Assembly: GCF_014651955.1 (NCBI RefSeq)
Contig: NZ_BMXW01000006.1
Location: 68,021 to 132,020 of the forward strand
Origin: Shewanella fodinae
GTDB taxonomy: Bacteria; Pseudomonadota; Gammaproteobacteria; Enterobacterales; Shewanellaceae
Length of the DNA: 64,000 bases
Reading direction: 5' to 3'
The position numbers and the translations under genes are program-made. Of this stretch, positions 56,999-64,000 are shown in pieces; positions within the stretch are counted from its first letter, which is position 1, and each line of letters starts with the position of its first letter. Below the pieces are notes generated by a model. It did no database searches. It had not been told where the DNA came from and saw only the letters and a list, made by a program, of their open reading frames with translations.

Positions 56999-57027
56999 GG
57001 TCAATTCCCGGTTGAGTACCCAGTCAG

Positions 57028-57055
57028 ATTATAATGTATCGCACGAAATGGTCAA
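57028..57055 (-). promoter_or_regulatory. sigma-70 promoter of the toxin-antitoxin pair
   Basis: On the minus strand TTGACC (57055-57050), 16-base spacer, TATAAT (57033-57028), about 30 bases before the antitoxin start. A perfect 14-base palindrome AAATCGCGCGATTT lies just beyond the -35 side at 57063-57076 and could be an operator for the antitoxin. Confidence 0.75.
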
Positions 57056-57162
57056 TTTAATTAAATCGCGCGATTTGTGCAAAATCTAAACTCACAAATG
57101 GCTCAAGAGGGATTAATCCATGAAAATTGTCGAAAAATGAGGACGTCCACCAACTTAATTTA

Positions 57163-57410
57163 CAGGCAACACCAATACCCTCTTCGGCGTTGCATAGGAG
57201 CGTTGGACAGGCATTGAGCAACTGAAACATTCGCCGCTCAAGCACATCCATGTGCCCGCAGTATTAATACTTTCTGTATGTCTTCTATGACGTTCGCAAA
57301 CGCAGTTTGCCATCGCGCAGCGATACCATTAAGCCAAATACTCGCTTGCCATGCCAGGCGCTAGCCTAAGCTCTAGCAAACGCTAGTTTGCATTGGCGCA
57401 ACCAACAAAA
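57163..57410. repeat. dispersed repeat copy A (diverged)
   Basis: Begins CAGGCAACACCAAT, goes on to GCGTTGGACAGGCATTGAGCAA, and ends GGCGCAACCAACAAAA. The two ends match the copy at 60378-60654 in the same orientation; the middle has diverged and carries many GCAAAC/GTTTGC short inversions. No gene. This fills most of the gap between the toxin-antitoxin pair and the IS-split gene. Confidence 0.6.
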
Positions 57411-57761
57411 TTGATGACTGTCCTATATTTTTCCTCATTCCATATCAAAAATTCAGTGTAGTGGATTCATTTAAACGACAAAATTTGAACTTTGCTCTAT
57501 GTTTTAACTTTATTTTCTATTATATTGTTATATTTAATATCCATCTAAAATTTAATAAACCTTACTGAATCACCTAGAAAATATTAATATTCAAAATACT
57601 ATCGAGAAATAAAAATATGGAAGTTACTAACAATAATATTAAAGTTATCAGAAATGTTGATGATGCTTTATGGCAGGAGTTAGTTGATTCAGTTAAAGGA
57701 TTAGATGATATTAGACTAGATATTACAGACGTTAATATAACATTAGAAAAAATCATTATCC

Positions 57762-57771
57762 CTGAAGAAGT
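57762..57771. repeat. target site duplication, left copy
   Basis: CTGAAGAAGT, directly left of the element and repeated exactly at 58990-58999, directly right of it. Ten bases fits the ISAs1 family. Confidence 0.9.
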
Positions 57772-58989
57772 CAGGGCGGGATTAAGCTTTGTTAAATGTG
57801 TTAACCAAAGAAAAGCTCAGATCTAAAGTCCCCATTCCACGCCGCTTTGCGCATCTTACTCGGCTTACTCACCTTTAATGGGTGTTGCTGCAACAAGTTG
57901 AGCACAATACGGCGAAATAACGCCATTTTCTTCGCATTGTCTCTATCGCCTATCCGCGACATATCTTCTTTGAACGTGACATCCAGTACCCAATGTTGTT
58001 GATTCTCGATGTGCCAATGCTGTCTAACAGCCCGAGCGGCAAGTTCTACCTCAATATCCAATGAACTCAGGTAGTAATGCGTATCGATAGTCGTCGTTCC
58101 ATTGCGCTTACGTTCGCGCTCAACGGCGATTACCGATTTGGCCGATGGCCACTGTTTGGCAAGCTCTTTTGGCAACAAGGCAGGAATTTGAAACGTGGTA
58201 CGACGTTCTTCTCGACCGTGTCCCTTGTCGCTTTCTTCACACATTGGGATATCGGTGGCATTCGTCTCCCAGTGTGGCTGAAATAGCGCTTCAATCGTCT
58301 TTCTCAGTGTTGGTTGATTACCTTTCACTTGCACAACATAGTCACCTTTACGCTTTACAATTTGAGCAAGTGTTTCTTTGTTGCAATGCAGTGCATCAAA
58401 GGTCAATACGGCATCTTGGATATCCAACATATGCAGTAATTCGCGAACGGTCGCTACTTCGCTGCCTTTGGTTTTGGTGTCTTGTTGATAGAGGACAAGT
58501 CCTTGCTCGGTATCAAATGCTGAGACGAGGTGTAATGCTTGTTCCGTACCGTTTTGATTAACTGCGCCACGAAGGGTTTTTCCGTCAATGGCAATTAACG
58601 GTTTACCAGCAGACGCTCTCAAACTATTCGTCCAGCGAAACAATGCCAGTACTATCATCTCAACATCAATTGCTTTAATGATCCGCGCAATAGAGTGCCG
58701 AGTGGGTATTCCTTTTGCGAAAGGCCGATGTTTCTGGAGCCATGACAAGTGCTCATGACCAAACTCCTCAATCTCAAGCCATCCGTGACAACCGGAAGCG
58801 GTTGCGGCTAAAACGAGGAAAATGATATCAACCAAATTATGTTCCAAGTTGATATATGAGCGTGGGTCTTCAATGAGTTTCAAATGGTCAAACAAGGACA
58901 TGGATTAGGCTGAGTAGAATAACATGCCTGATCAGATCATGCTGATACTGATAAGTTCCATGCTGTTAACAAAGTATGATCCCACCCTG
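57772..58989 (-). mobile_element. ISAs1-family insertion sequence
   Basis: 1,218 bases. Terminal inverted repeats: the left end reads CAGGGCGGGATTAAGCTTTG and the right end, on the other strand, CAGGGTGGGATCATACTTTG, with about 20 of 24 positions equal. A perfect 10-base direct repeat flanks it. It carries one complete transposase gene on the minus strand, and interrupts a plus-strand gene. Identical duplicates suggest recent insertion. Confidence 0.95.
57801..58901 (-). CDS. ISAs1 family transposase
   Basis: 366 residues, complete. N-terminal DDE-inactive H-repeat-like region (FDHLKLIEDPRSYINLEHNL), then catalytic acids in IAIDGKTLRGA (~Asp 101), TFDALHCNK (~Asp 170) and HWHIENQQHW (~Glu 300). 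No frameshift is seen, so the element may still be active. Confidence 0.93.
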   Translation of the reverse strand: MSLFDHLKLIEDPRSYINLEHNLVDIIFLVLAATASGCHGWLEIEEFGHEHLSWLQKHRPFAKGIPTRHSIARIIKAIDVEMIVLALFRWTNSLRASAGKPLIAIDGKTLRGAVNQNGTEQALHLVSAFDTEQGLVLYQQDTKTKGSEVATVRELLHMLDIQDAVLTFDALHCNKETLAQIVKRKGDYVVQVKGNQPTLRKTIEALFQPHWETNATDIPMCEESDKGHGREERRTTFQIPALLPKELAKQWPSAKSVIAVERERKRNGTTTIDTHYYLSSLDIEVELAARAVRQHWHIENQQHWVLDVTFKEDMSRIGDRDNAKKMALFRRIVLNLLQQHPLKVSKPSKMRKAAWNGDFRSELFFG

Positions 58990-58999
58990 CTGAAGAAGT
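58990..58999. repeat. target site duplication, right copy
   Basis: CTGAAGAAGT, exact repeat of 57762-57771. Confidence 0.9.
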
Positions 59000-60377
59000 A
59001 AGTTCAGTGAGCTTTAATAATTGTAAGTTTTACGGTAAAACAGTAGTTTCAGGACTAAAAAGAGGCAGATATTTAACATTTAGTTGTTGTAGTCGTGCAA
59101 ATATATTTTCCAATGTAACAATAGATAAAATTGAATGTAGGACTTTAGAAATAAAAGATAGTAAGCCGAGGTTAAAAGGATACAAAAAATATCAATATTT
59201 AATGCCTGAGATTAAAAAGTCTTACATACACAATATCAATTGTCACAGTATGGAACCACCATTTTTTGAAAACGTAGTCTTCGTAGATAAACTAAATATT
59301 TCATCACTTCCAGAAGATAAAAATCATCAGTTATGGTTTAAGAAATGCATATTCGTAAACCATTTGGAAATTAATATTATCAACTTTGACAACTTGACTA
59401 TTTTCATAGAGAATTGTGAGGTTAAATCTACAGATGAATATTCTGAACCCGTCGTGAAACTAAACACTAAAGATGTAAGTATAGATGAATTAAACATCCG
59501 CAACTCTGAACTGTCTGATATGTATTTTTATTTATTCAGAGTTAGAATTAACTCGATAGATATCAAAAATTCTAGTTTAGAACTATTGGAGGCTTATACT
59601 GTTGATGATGAAGATGCAAATAGGAAACTGTATAGTATTGATATTATTGACTCATTCGTTGGCCTTCTAAAACTAAATCATCGTCAGATAACTCACTCAA
59701 TGAATTTTAAAGGGAGTACATTTGATAAGCCTCCTATTTTATATGGTGCCAACATGCCACAAGGTAGCGTATTCCCATTGAAAAATGGTTTTTTAAGCAG
59801 GAATGGGAGTGAGGATGCATCAAGTTATAGAATATTACGTTTTTTTATGGAGTCACAGAGAGATCGGGAATTAGAAGGGATGTTCTTTACTTTAGAGTTG
59901 GAAAGCCTTATTAATAATAAAAAATTTCTTAGGAGAATTTTTTCCTTAAATAACGTGTACTCAATATTTTCTGAATATGGAACAAACTATCGTAGACCTT
60001 TGATTTTATTATTGTGCTTTTCTTTTATTTTTACATTATTATATTCGTTATATATTTCTCCGAAAATTTCCCCTTATTTGCCAATCAACTGGGATCTTTT
60101 GTCGAAATCATTTGTTTTCACATTAAAACAAATGTTCTTACCTTTTTCCTCTCTAAAAGACATGCAGCCTTTGTTAGCCGATGGGGATAAAATAAACGTT
60201 ACTCTTACAGTCTTGTCTATCGTAAACAGTTTATTATCGATTGCTTGTTTAACATTATCTGGACTCGCAATAAGGTGGAAGTTTAAGAGAGGATGATTCC
60301 GCAAGTTTATGTATAAAGCTTCCTTACTTTTCAGATACACTTTGGATATGCGATGTATTATCTTTACTCAATATTAT

Positions 60378-60654
60378 CAGGCAACACCGATTCCCCTTCG
60401 GCGCTGCGAAGGTGCGTTGGGCAGGCATTGAGCAATCGAGACAGGATGTCGAAGAAGCCGCGCCGAGGAATGGATTCCGAGTTGGCGGCGATTTGCGAAA
60501 ATGACAAACCAGAAGTGCCGTAGCGTTTAGCGCCGTGGGGCGTCGTCGGGTTTCCAAAGGGCGAGGGACGAGCATCGCCCTTTGGCTCTGGTGTGGAGCG
60601 AGTAGTTCCACGACTTCCGCAACCGCTAGGTTGCTTTGGCGTAGCCAACAAAAA
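60378..60654. repeat. dispersed repeat copy B
   Basis: Begins CAGGCAACACCGATTCC, contains GCGTTGGGCAGGCATTGAGCAA and ends GGCGTAGCCAACAAAA; the ends match copy A (57163-57410) in the same direction. GC-rich middle with short inverted arms such as GGGCGAGGGACGAGCATCGCCC. It occupies most of the 416-base gap between the split gene and the radical SAM gene. It may be one of many copies in the genome; open frames read from it are not convincing genes. Confidence 0.65.
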
Positions 60655-60673
60655 AGGAATGCCTTAGCATTCC
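60649..60673 (-). terminator. terminator of the radical SAM gene
   Basis: GGAATGC / GCATTCC (60656-60662, 60667-60673) with a 4-base loop, followed on the minus strand by TTTTTTT. About 40 bases past the gene's stop and at the edge of repeat copy B. Confidence 0.8.
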
Positions 60674-60712
60674 TTCCATCAAAATCAGCGCAAGCAACAG
60701 CTTGCAAGATAA

Positions 60713-62050
60713 CTACATATCACAAGGTTTCAGCGGCTTGCGCAGCTGCGCCCGCACGTTATCCATGCCGGAGTAGAATTCTTTCATCATCAATAAGCCC
60801 ATCATCTTGCCGTTATCGGTGACGATTAGCTCTTCTGGGTTATCGGGGTCATTCTTTAACGCCCCAATGAGCTTCATTGAGGCCATCTCTTTCAGCAGCG
60901 CGGTATCCAAGTTAACACCAAAAGTATCGCGGAAATATTTGCGTGACAGACGGCCAGAAAACATCCCTAACAGGAAGCGATACTGCATTACATCTTTTTT
61001 GCTGTAATTCTTTTGCTGCTCCACGCCCATTTTGCCGTTCTTGATGCGTTCTTCATAATTACGCAGCGAGAAAGTATTTACGAACAGGGTGTCATTGAGG
61101 AAGCTGAAAGAACCGGAACCCACACCAAGATATTCATCGTAATCAATGACGTATTCATCAAAGCCTTCATTATTGGCTTTACCGAAGGCCCAAGCAGACA
61201 ACTGGTTATATTGCCCTACTAAGGTATTGAGGATCATCCGATACTGGTTCGCCATATCCGCATGCGGTGCCGCCAGCGTAGCCTTCACACTCTTACGGGT
61301 CTGGTGGGTCACCATCAGTGGATAAGTGGTGATCTGTCGCGGATCAAGCCGGGAAGCCATGTCCAGATCATGCTGGATCACTTCATCAGTCTGACCTCGG
61401 AAACCAAAGATCAGGTCAACGTTAATGATGGGGAACAGCTCTTTGGCGGCCATGATCTTATCGAACGTTTCCTGACCAGAGCCGAATTTTTCCAGCCGTT
61501 CCGTCATCCGCAGAATGTCGTCATTAAAGCTCTGCACGCCAATCGACATGCGATCCACCAGCCCTTTGAGCTGCTTGAAACCGGGGCTATCCAGATGCTG
61601 CGGATCAGATTCGCAAGACACTTCCTTAATCGATGGGAACAAGGTTTTAGCGTGTTCAATGGTGCGTGCTAGCTCATCTTCCAGCACTGTGGTGGTACCA
61701 CCACCGATATACATGGACTCGAAGTCATAGCCCAAAGCCTTGACCATATCCATCTCTTTACGCAACGCCACAAAATAGCGACGAGCCTTGTCCTCCTTAA
61801 ACAGGAAGCGATGGAAAGTACAATAGGAGCAAAGCGTATGGCAAAACGGCACATGGGCATACAGCATGTACTTTTTGCCCGCCACTGGCGCTGGCATAAT
61901 GTCAGCAGAGATAGTATCCAGTCTCAGATTCTTATCGACATAGTAATGCATCACCCCTTCCATGGCTCGCAGCATCCAGTTGGGTACTGTGATATTGGAT
62001 TGGTAGTTTGATACCAGTTGACGATCGAGAGTTTGGATCACAGATGACAT
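60713..62050 (-). CDS. HemN/HemW-like radical SAM protein
   Basis: 445 residues from the ATG with an AGGAACC site. The radical SAM cluster is HVPFCHTLCSYCTFHRFLF (CxxxCxxC, near residue 67), with GGGTTTVLEDEL for SAM binding and the HemN-type SIGVQSFNDD. The C-terminal part (residues ~340-445) is the HemN_C-like winged domain. The family contains coproporphyrinogen dehydrogenases and haem chaperones; the true reaction cannot be assigned. Lies next to fdhBC, where a similar gene sits in other Shewanella genomes, so a role in haem supply is likely. Confidence 0.8.
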   Translation of the reverse strand: MSSVIQTLDRQLVSNYQSNITVPNWMLRAMEGVMHYYVDKNLRLDTISADIMPAPVAGKKYMLYAHVPFCHTLCSYCTFHRFLFKEDKARRYFVALRKEMDMVKALGYDFESMYIGGGTTTVLEDELARTIEHAKTLFPSIKEVSCESDPQHLDSPGFKQLKGLVDRMSIGVQSFNDDILRMTERLEKFGSGQETFDKIMAAKELFPIINVDLIFGFRGQTDEVIQHDLDMASRLDPRQITTYPLMVTHQTRKSVKATLAAPHADMANQYRMILNTLVGQYNQLSAWAFGKANNEGFDEYVIDYDEYLGVGSGSFSFLNDTLFVNTFSLRNYEERIKNGKMGVEQQKNYSKKDVMQYRFLLGMFSGRLSRKYFRDTFGVNLDTALLKEMASMKLIGALKNDPDNPEELIVTDNGKMMGLLMMKEFYSGMDNVRAQLRKPLKPCDM

Positions 62051-62282
62051 AACGGTTCCTGTCTGGGTAACATAATCCTTAAATACCACAACAAGTTAGT
62101 GACTATCCAAGGCAGTGTCTTGAGTTTGCAGGGTACATCCTAAGTCGCCGGCAAAACGTGAACTGGCTAGAAGTTAACATCACCTATCAGCTATGGTCGC
62201 CCTGTTTTGTTAAGTTTGTCATGTTTTAGCTAATGCGAATAAATGTCAACCGCTAAGGCCAAAACTGCTAGGTATGTGGCAT

Positions 62283-62309
62283 AAAAAAGCCGCGTGTGAT
62301 ACGCGGCTT
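62283..62309 (-). terminator. terminator of the fdh operon
   Basis: AAGCCGCGT / ACGCGGCTT (62287-62295, 62301-62309), followed on the minus strand by TTTTTT. It lies 18 bases after the FdhC stop. Confidence 0.85.
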
Positions 62310-62326
62310 AACTCAAGCTTAAAAAA

Positions 62327-63343
62327 TCAGGATTCGCGATACTTCAGTGTACCGTTGGCCTTGATTTCATCGAACCACAAATTGTGGTGCTGGGTCGCCC
62401 AGTTTTCATCGCAGTAACCGGAAACCATACACTCCATACCACCTTCAGACATCACGGTAGCCATGAAGATGTGCACGATAGAAAAGGCACAGATGATGAT
62501 GGCGCTGACCGCATGCAGGATCAGCGAAATCAGGCTCAGAGTGCGGCTAGGCTCGAACAAGTTCGGGAACAGCAGCAGCATACCAGAAGCCGAGATCACC
62601 AGACCAAACAAGGCGAAGGTCCAGAACCACATCTTTTCACCAGCATTGGCAAAGCCAGAGTCTGGATGTTTACCTTTGAACGGCCCGAAGTTGATATAAC
62701 CACCAACCACCAGGAACCATTTCAGGTCATACATCTTCGGCATCTGGTTTTTCGCCCACATCAACGTCATCAGCAACCAGCCGAACATGAACGGGATCGC
62801 CATGACGTTGTGTACTTGCTTGGCAAAATACACCACCCCAGCCCAGAACCCTTCACTCACCACCGGCTGCAGGAAAAAACGACCTGCCAACAAGGTTAAG
62901 CCAGTAAGGATCAATGTCAGGCAAGGGATCGCCCCTAACCAGTGGATAGAGATATCCAGCTTTGACCAACGATGGACCATCTTGCCTGAAAAACCATGGT
63001 GCAGTTTGGAAATACCGTTAACCATGATAAACAGGGCAAAAATGATGATCATACCGAACAGTGCCAGCATCAAACCGGGAGCCAACCAGCCACTGCGCAG
63101 TTCCAGTACCCGCAGATCGTAGCTATTGATCGGCTGGTTATGAAACTGGCTCTGGGAGGTGGTATACCCGGTTGCGCCGTTTTTAAGTTCGGTCCACAGC
63201 TGTGAATACTCCGATTGCTGCGCCTGCACCGCAGCCACCACCGCTTCTGGTTGTGCTGCAGGTGCCGGGGTTTCAGCGGCAAAGCTCACTGTGCTAAATA
63301 ACAGCGCAGCGGCCAAACCCAGTTGTTTGAACCATTTGTTCAT
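62327..63343 (-). CDS. fdhC: formate dehydrogenase cytochrome b subunit (FdhC)
   Basis: 338 residues. An N-terminal signal-like segment, a periplasmic stretch to about residue 80 and then five membrane segments with haem-ligand histidines (KLDISIHWLGAIP, KQVHNVMAIPFMFGW, LILHAVSAIIICAFSIVHIF). Cytochrome b556 subunit passing electrons from FdhB to menaquinone. The extended periplasmic N-terminus is typical of Shewanella-type FdhC. Last gene of the operon. Confidence 0.93.
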   Translation of the reverse strand: MNKWFKQLGLAAALLFSTVSFAAETPAPAAQPEAVVAAVQAQQSEYSQLWTELKNGATGYTTSQSQFHNQPINSYDLRVLELRSGWLAPGLMLALFGMIIIFALFIMVNGISKLHHGFSGKMVHRWSKLDISIHWLGAIPCLTLILTGLTLLAGRFFLQPVVSEGFWAGVVYFAKQVHNVMAIPFMFGWLLMTLMWAKNQMPKMYDLKWFLVVGGYINFGPFKGKHPDSGFANAGEKMWFWTFALFGLVISASGMLLLFPNLFEPSRTLSLISLILHAVSAIIICAFSIVHIFMATVMSEGGMECMVSGYCDENWATQHHNLWFDEIKANGTLKYRES

Positions 63344-63399
63344 TAAAAACCTCTCTCACTAGCTCACATTACGCGAGCCAGTTATCTCTGTACGGACGC

Positions 63400-63969
63400 T
63401 TACTTCCAGGCTGCATTGTCAGCACCACGATAGGCGACACGCTCACGGTAGATGCCAGAAACCACTTCGGCATCACCGGCGAGCAGCGCCTTGGTGGCAC
63501 ACAACTCAGCACACATTGGCAGCTTGCCTTCGGCAATACGGTTGGAACCGTACTTCTGGCGTTCAGCTTCCGAGAAATTCTCTTCAGGGCCGCCTGAGCA
63601 GAAAGTACATTTGTCCATTTTGCCGCGAGCAGCAAATGCGCCTTTTTTCGGGAACTGCGGCGCACCGAACGGGCAGGCGTACAGGCAGTAACCACAGCCG
63701 ATACACTTGTCTTTGTTATGCAGCACCACACCATCTTCGGTGCGATAGAAGCAATCTGCTGGACATACCGCCATACATGGCGCATCAGAGCAATGCATGC
63801 AGGCAACAGAGATAGAGGCTTCGCCGGGTTGACCATCGTGCAGAGTGACGACACGGCGACGTTGGATACCCCACTCAAGCGCGGAGTCGTTTTCGTTTTT
63901 ACAAGCAGTGACACAACCGTTACATTCGATGCAGCGTTTGGTATCACACAAAAATTTCATAGTAGCCAT
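63400..63969 (-). CDS. fdhB: formate dehydrogenase iron-sulfur subunit (FdhB)
   Basis: 189 residues from the ATG with a strong GAGGAG site. Four cysteine clusters: CIECNGCVTACKN, CMHCSDAPCMAVCP, CIGCGYCLYACP, and CTFCSGGP...CAELC. Carries electrons from the catalytic FdhA to FdhC. On the minus strand, the bases just upstream (63988-64000) read as ...I A A then TAA, which may be the end of fdhA, whose body lies outside the window. Confidence 0.93.
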   Translation of the reverse strand: MATMKFLCDTKRCIECNGCVTACKNENDSALEWGIQRRRVVTLHDGQPGEASISVACMHCSDAPCMAVCPADCFYRTEDGVVLHNKDKCIGCGYCLYACPFGAPQFPKKGAFAARGKMDKCTFCSGGPEENFSEAERQKYGSNRIAEGKLPMCAELCATKALLAGDAEVVSGIYRERVAYRGADNAAWK

Positions 63970-64000
63970 AGTGGCAATTCTCCTCACTTACGCTGCAATC

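Larger units (their letters stand above)
57617..60296 (+). pseudogene. membrane protein gene split by ISAs1
   Basis: A 5' part (57617-57771) and a 3' part (59000-60296) lie either side of the IS. Removing the element and one copy of the 10-base target duplication restores one uninterrupted frame of about 483 codons: ...IIIPEEV joins to SSVSFNNCKFY. The N-terminal ~300 residues have many N, S, K and I with short beta-helix-like repeats (NxSxLxxL, pentapeptide-like), and the last ~100 residues carry two membrane segments with a short loop between, resembling proteins in which a beta-helix is fused to an ion-channel-like tail; no TVGYG-type filter is seen. Strongly AT-rich, so probably acquired. 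Function unknown. Confidence 0.75.

Noticed and set aside
57617..57826. Short 69-codon gene by the IS
   Set aside because: Its last codons lie in the IS end; it is the 5' part of the split gene.
60364..60707. Minus-strand frames of 95-127 codons in repeat copy B
   Set aside because: They come from the dispersed repeat, overlap the terminator and show no protein family pattern.

Overview
The window reads as a chromosomal segment of a Shewanella-like gammaproteobacterium. The main reasons are a complete extracellular DMSO respiration operon in the order dmsEFABGH, pentaheme and decaheme c-type cytochromes, a menaquinone gene cluster, a formate dehydrogenase locus, and ftsYEX-rpoH and rsmD-yhhL blocks arranged as in enteric and Shewanella genomes. 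No species can be named from the sequence alone. I saw no rRNA, tRNA or CRISPR.

Layout. 0.3-6.7 kb: housekeeping and poorly known genes (Sel1-repeat protein, YciC, DUF2780, TerB, HDOD), then a YjeH-type amino acid exporter divergent from an Lrp/AsnC regulator. 6.7-13.9 kb: dmsEFABGH on the minus strand. 14.5-19.2 kb: a MarR-like regulator, an nrfBCD-type electron transfer module without nrfA, a DUF2726 membrane protein and a LysR regulator. 19.3-24.3 kb: menDHCE. 24.3-29.5 kb: rpoH, ftsX, ftsE, ftsY, and on the other strand rsmD-yhhL. 29.5-33.0 kb: DUF4870, YiiM-type MOSC, PfkB kinase, patatin, Excalibur protein. 33.1-35.4 kb: three membrane proteins behind a clear Fur box. 35.4-37.6 kb: yqhC/yqhD. 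37.7-44.1 kb: a Met-rich periplasmic protein divergent from a two-component system, followed by periplasmic enzymes (arylsulfate sulfotransferase, CDP-diacylglycerol pyrophosphatase, S1/P1 nuclease). 44.2-47.3 kb: iron uptake (fiu, piuC). 47.3-54.9 kb: ycaD, azlCD, a globin-coupled diguanylate cyclase facing a GGDEF-EAL protein, a repeat lipoprotein, ybiI. 54.9-60.7 kb: an accessory stretch with a gene remnant, TetR, darcynin, a toxin-antitoxin pair, two related dispersed repeats and an ISAs1 element sitting inside an AT-rich membrane protein gene. 60.7-64 kb: a HemN/HemW-like radical SAM protein and fdhBC, cut by the window end.

Functionally the window is centred on anaerobic respiration. 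Formate dehydrogenase would feed the menaquinone made by menDHCE; reductase modules then pass electrons through multiheme cytochromes and Fe-S subunits to DMSO (dms) or another acceptor (nrfBCD). Two Fur-type sites point to iron-limited control of uptake genes. The clearest structural event is the ISAs1 insertion: terminal inverted repeats, a perfect 10-bp target duplication, and restoration of one reading frame of about 483 codons when the element is removed.
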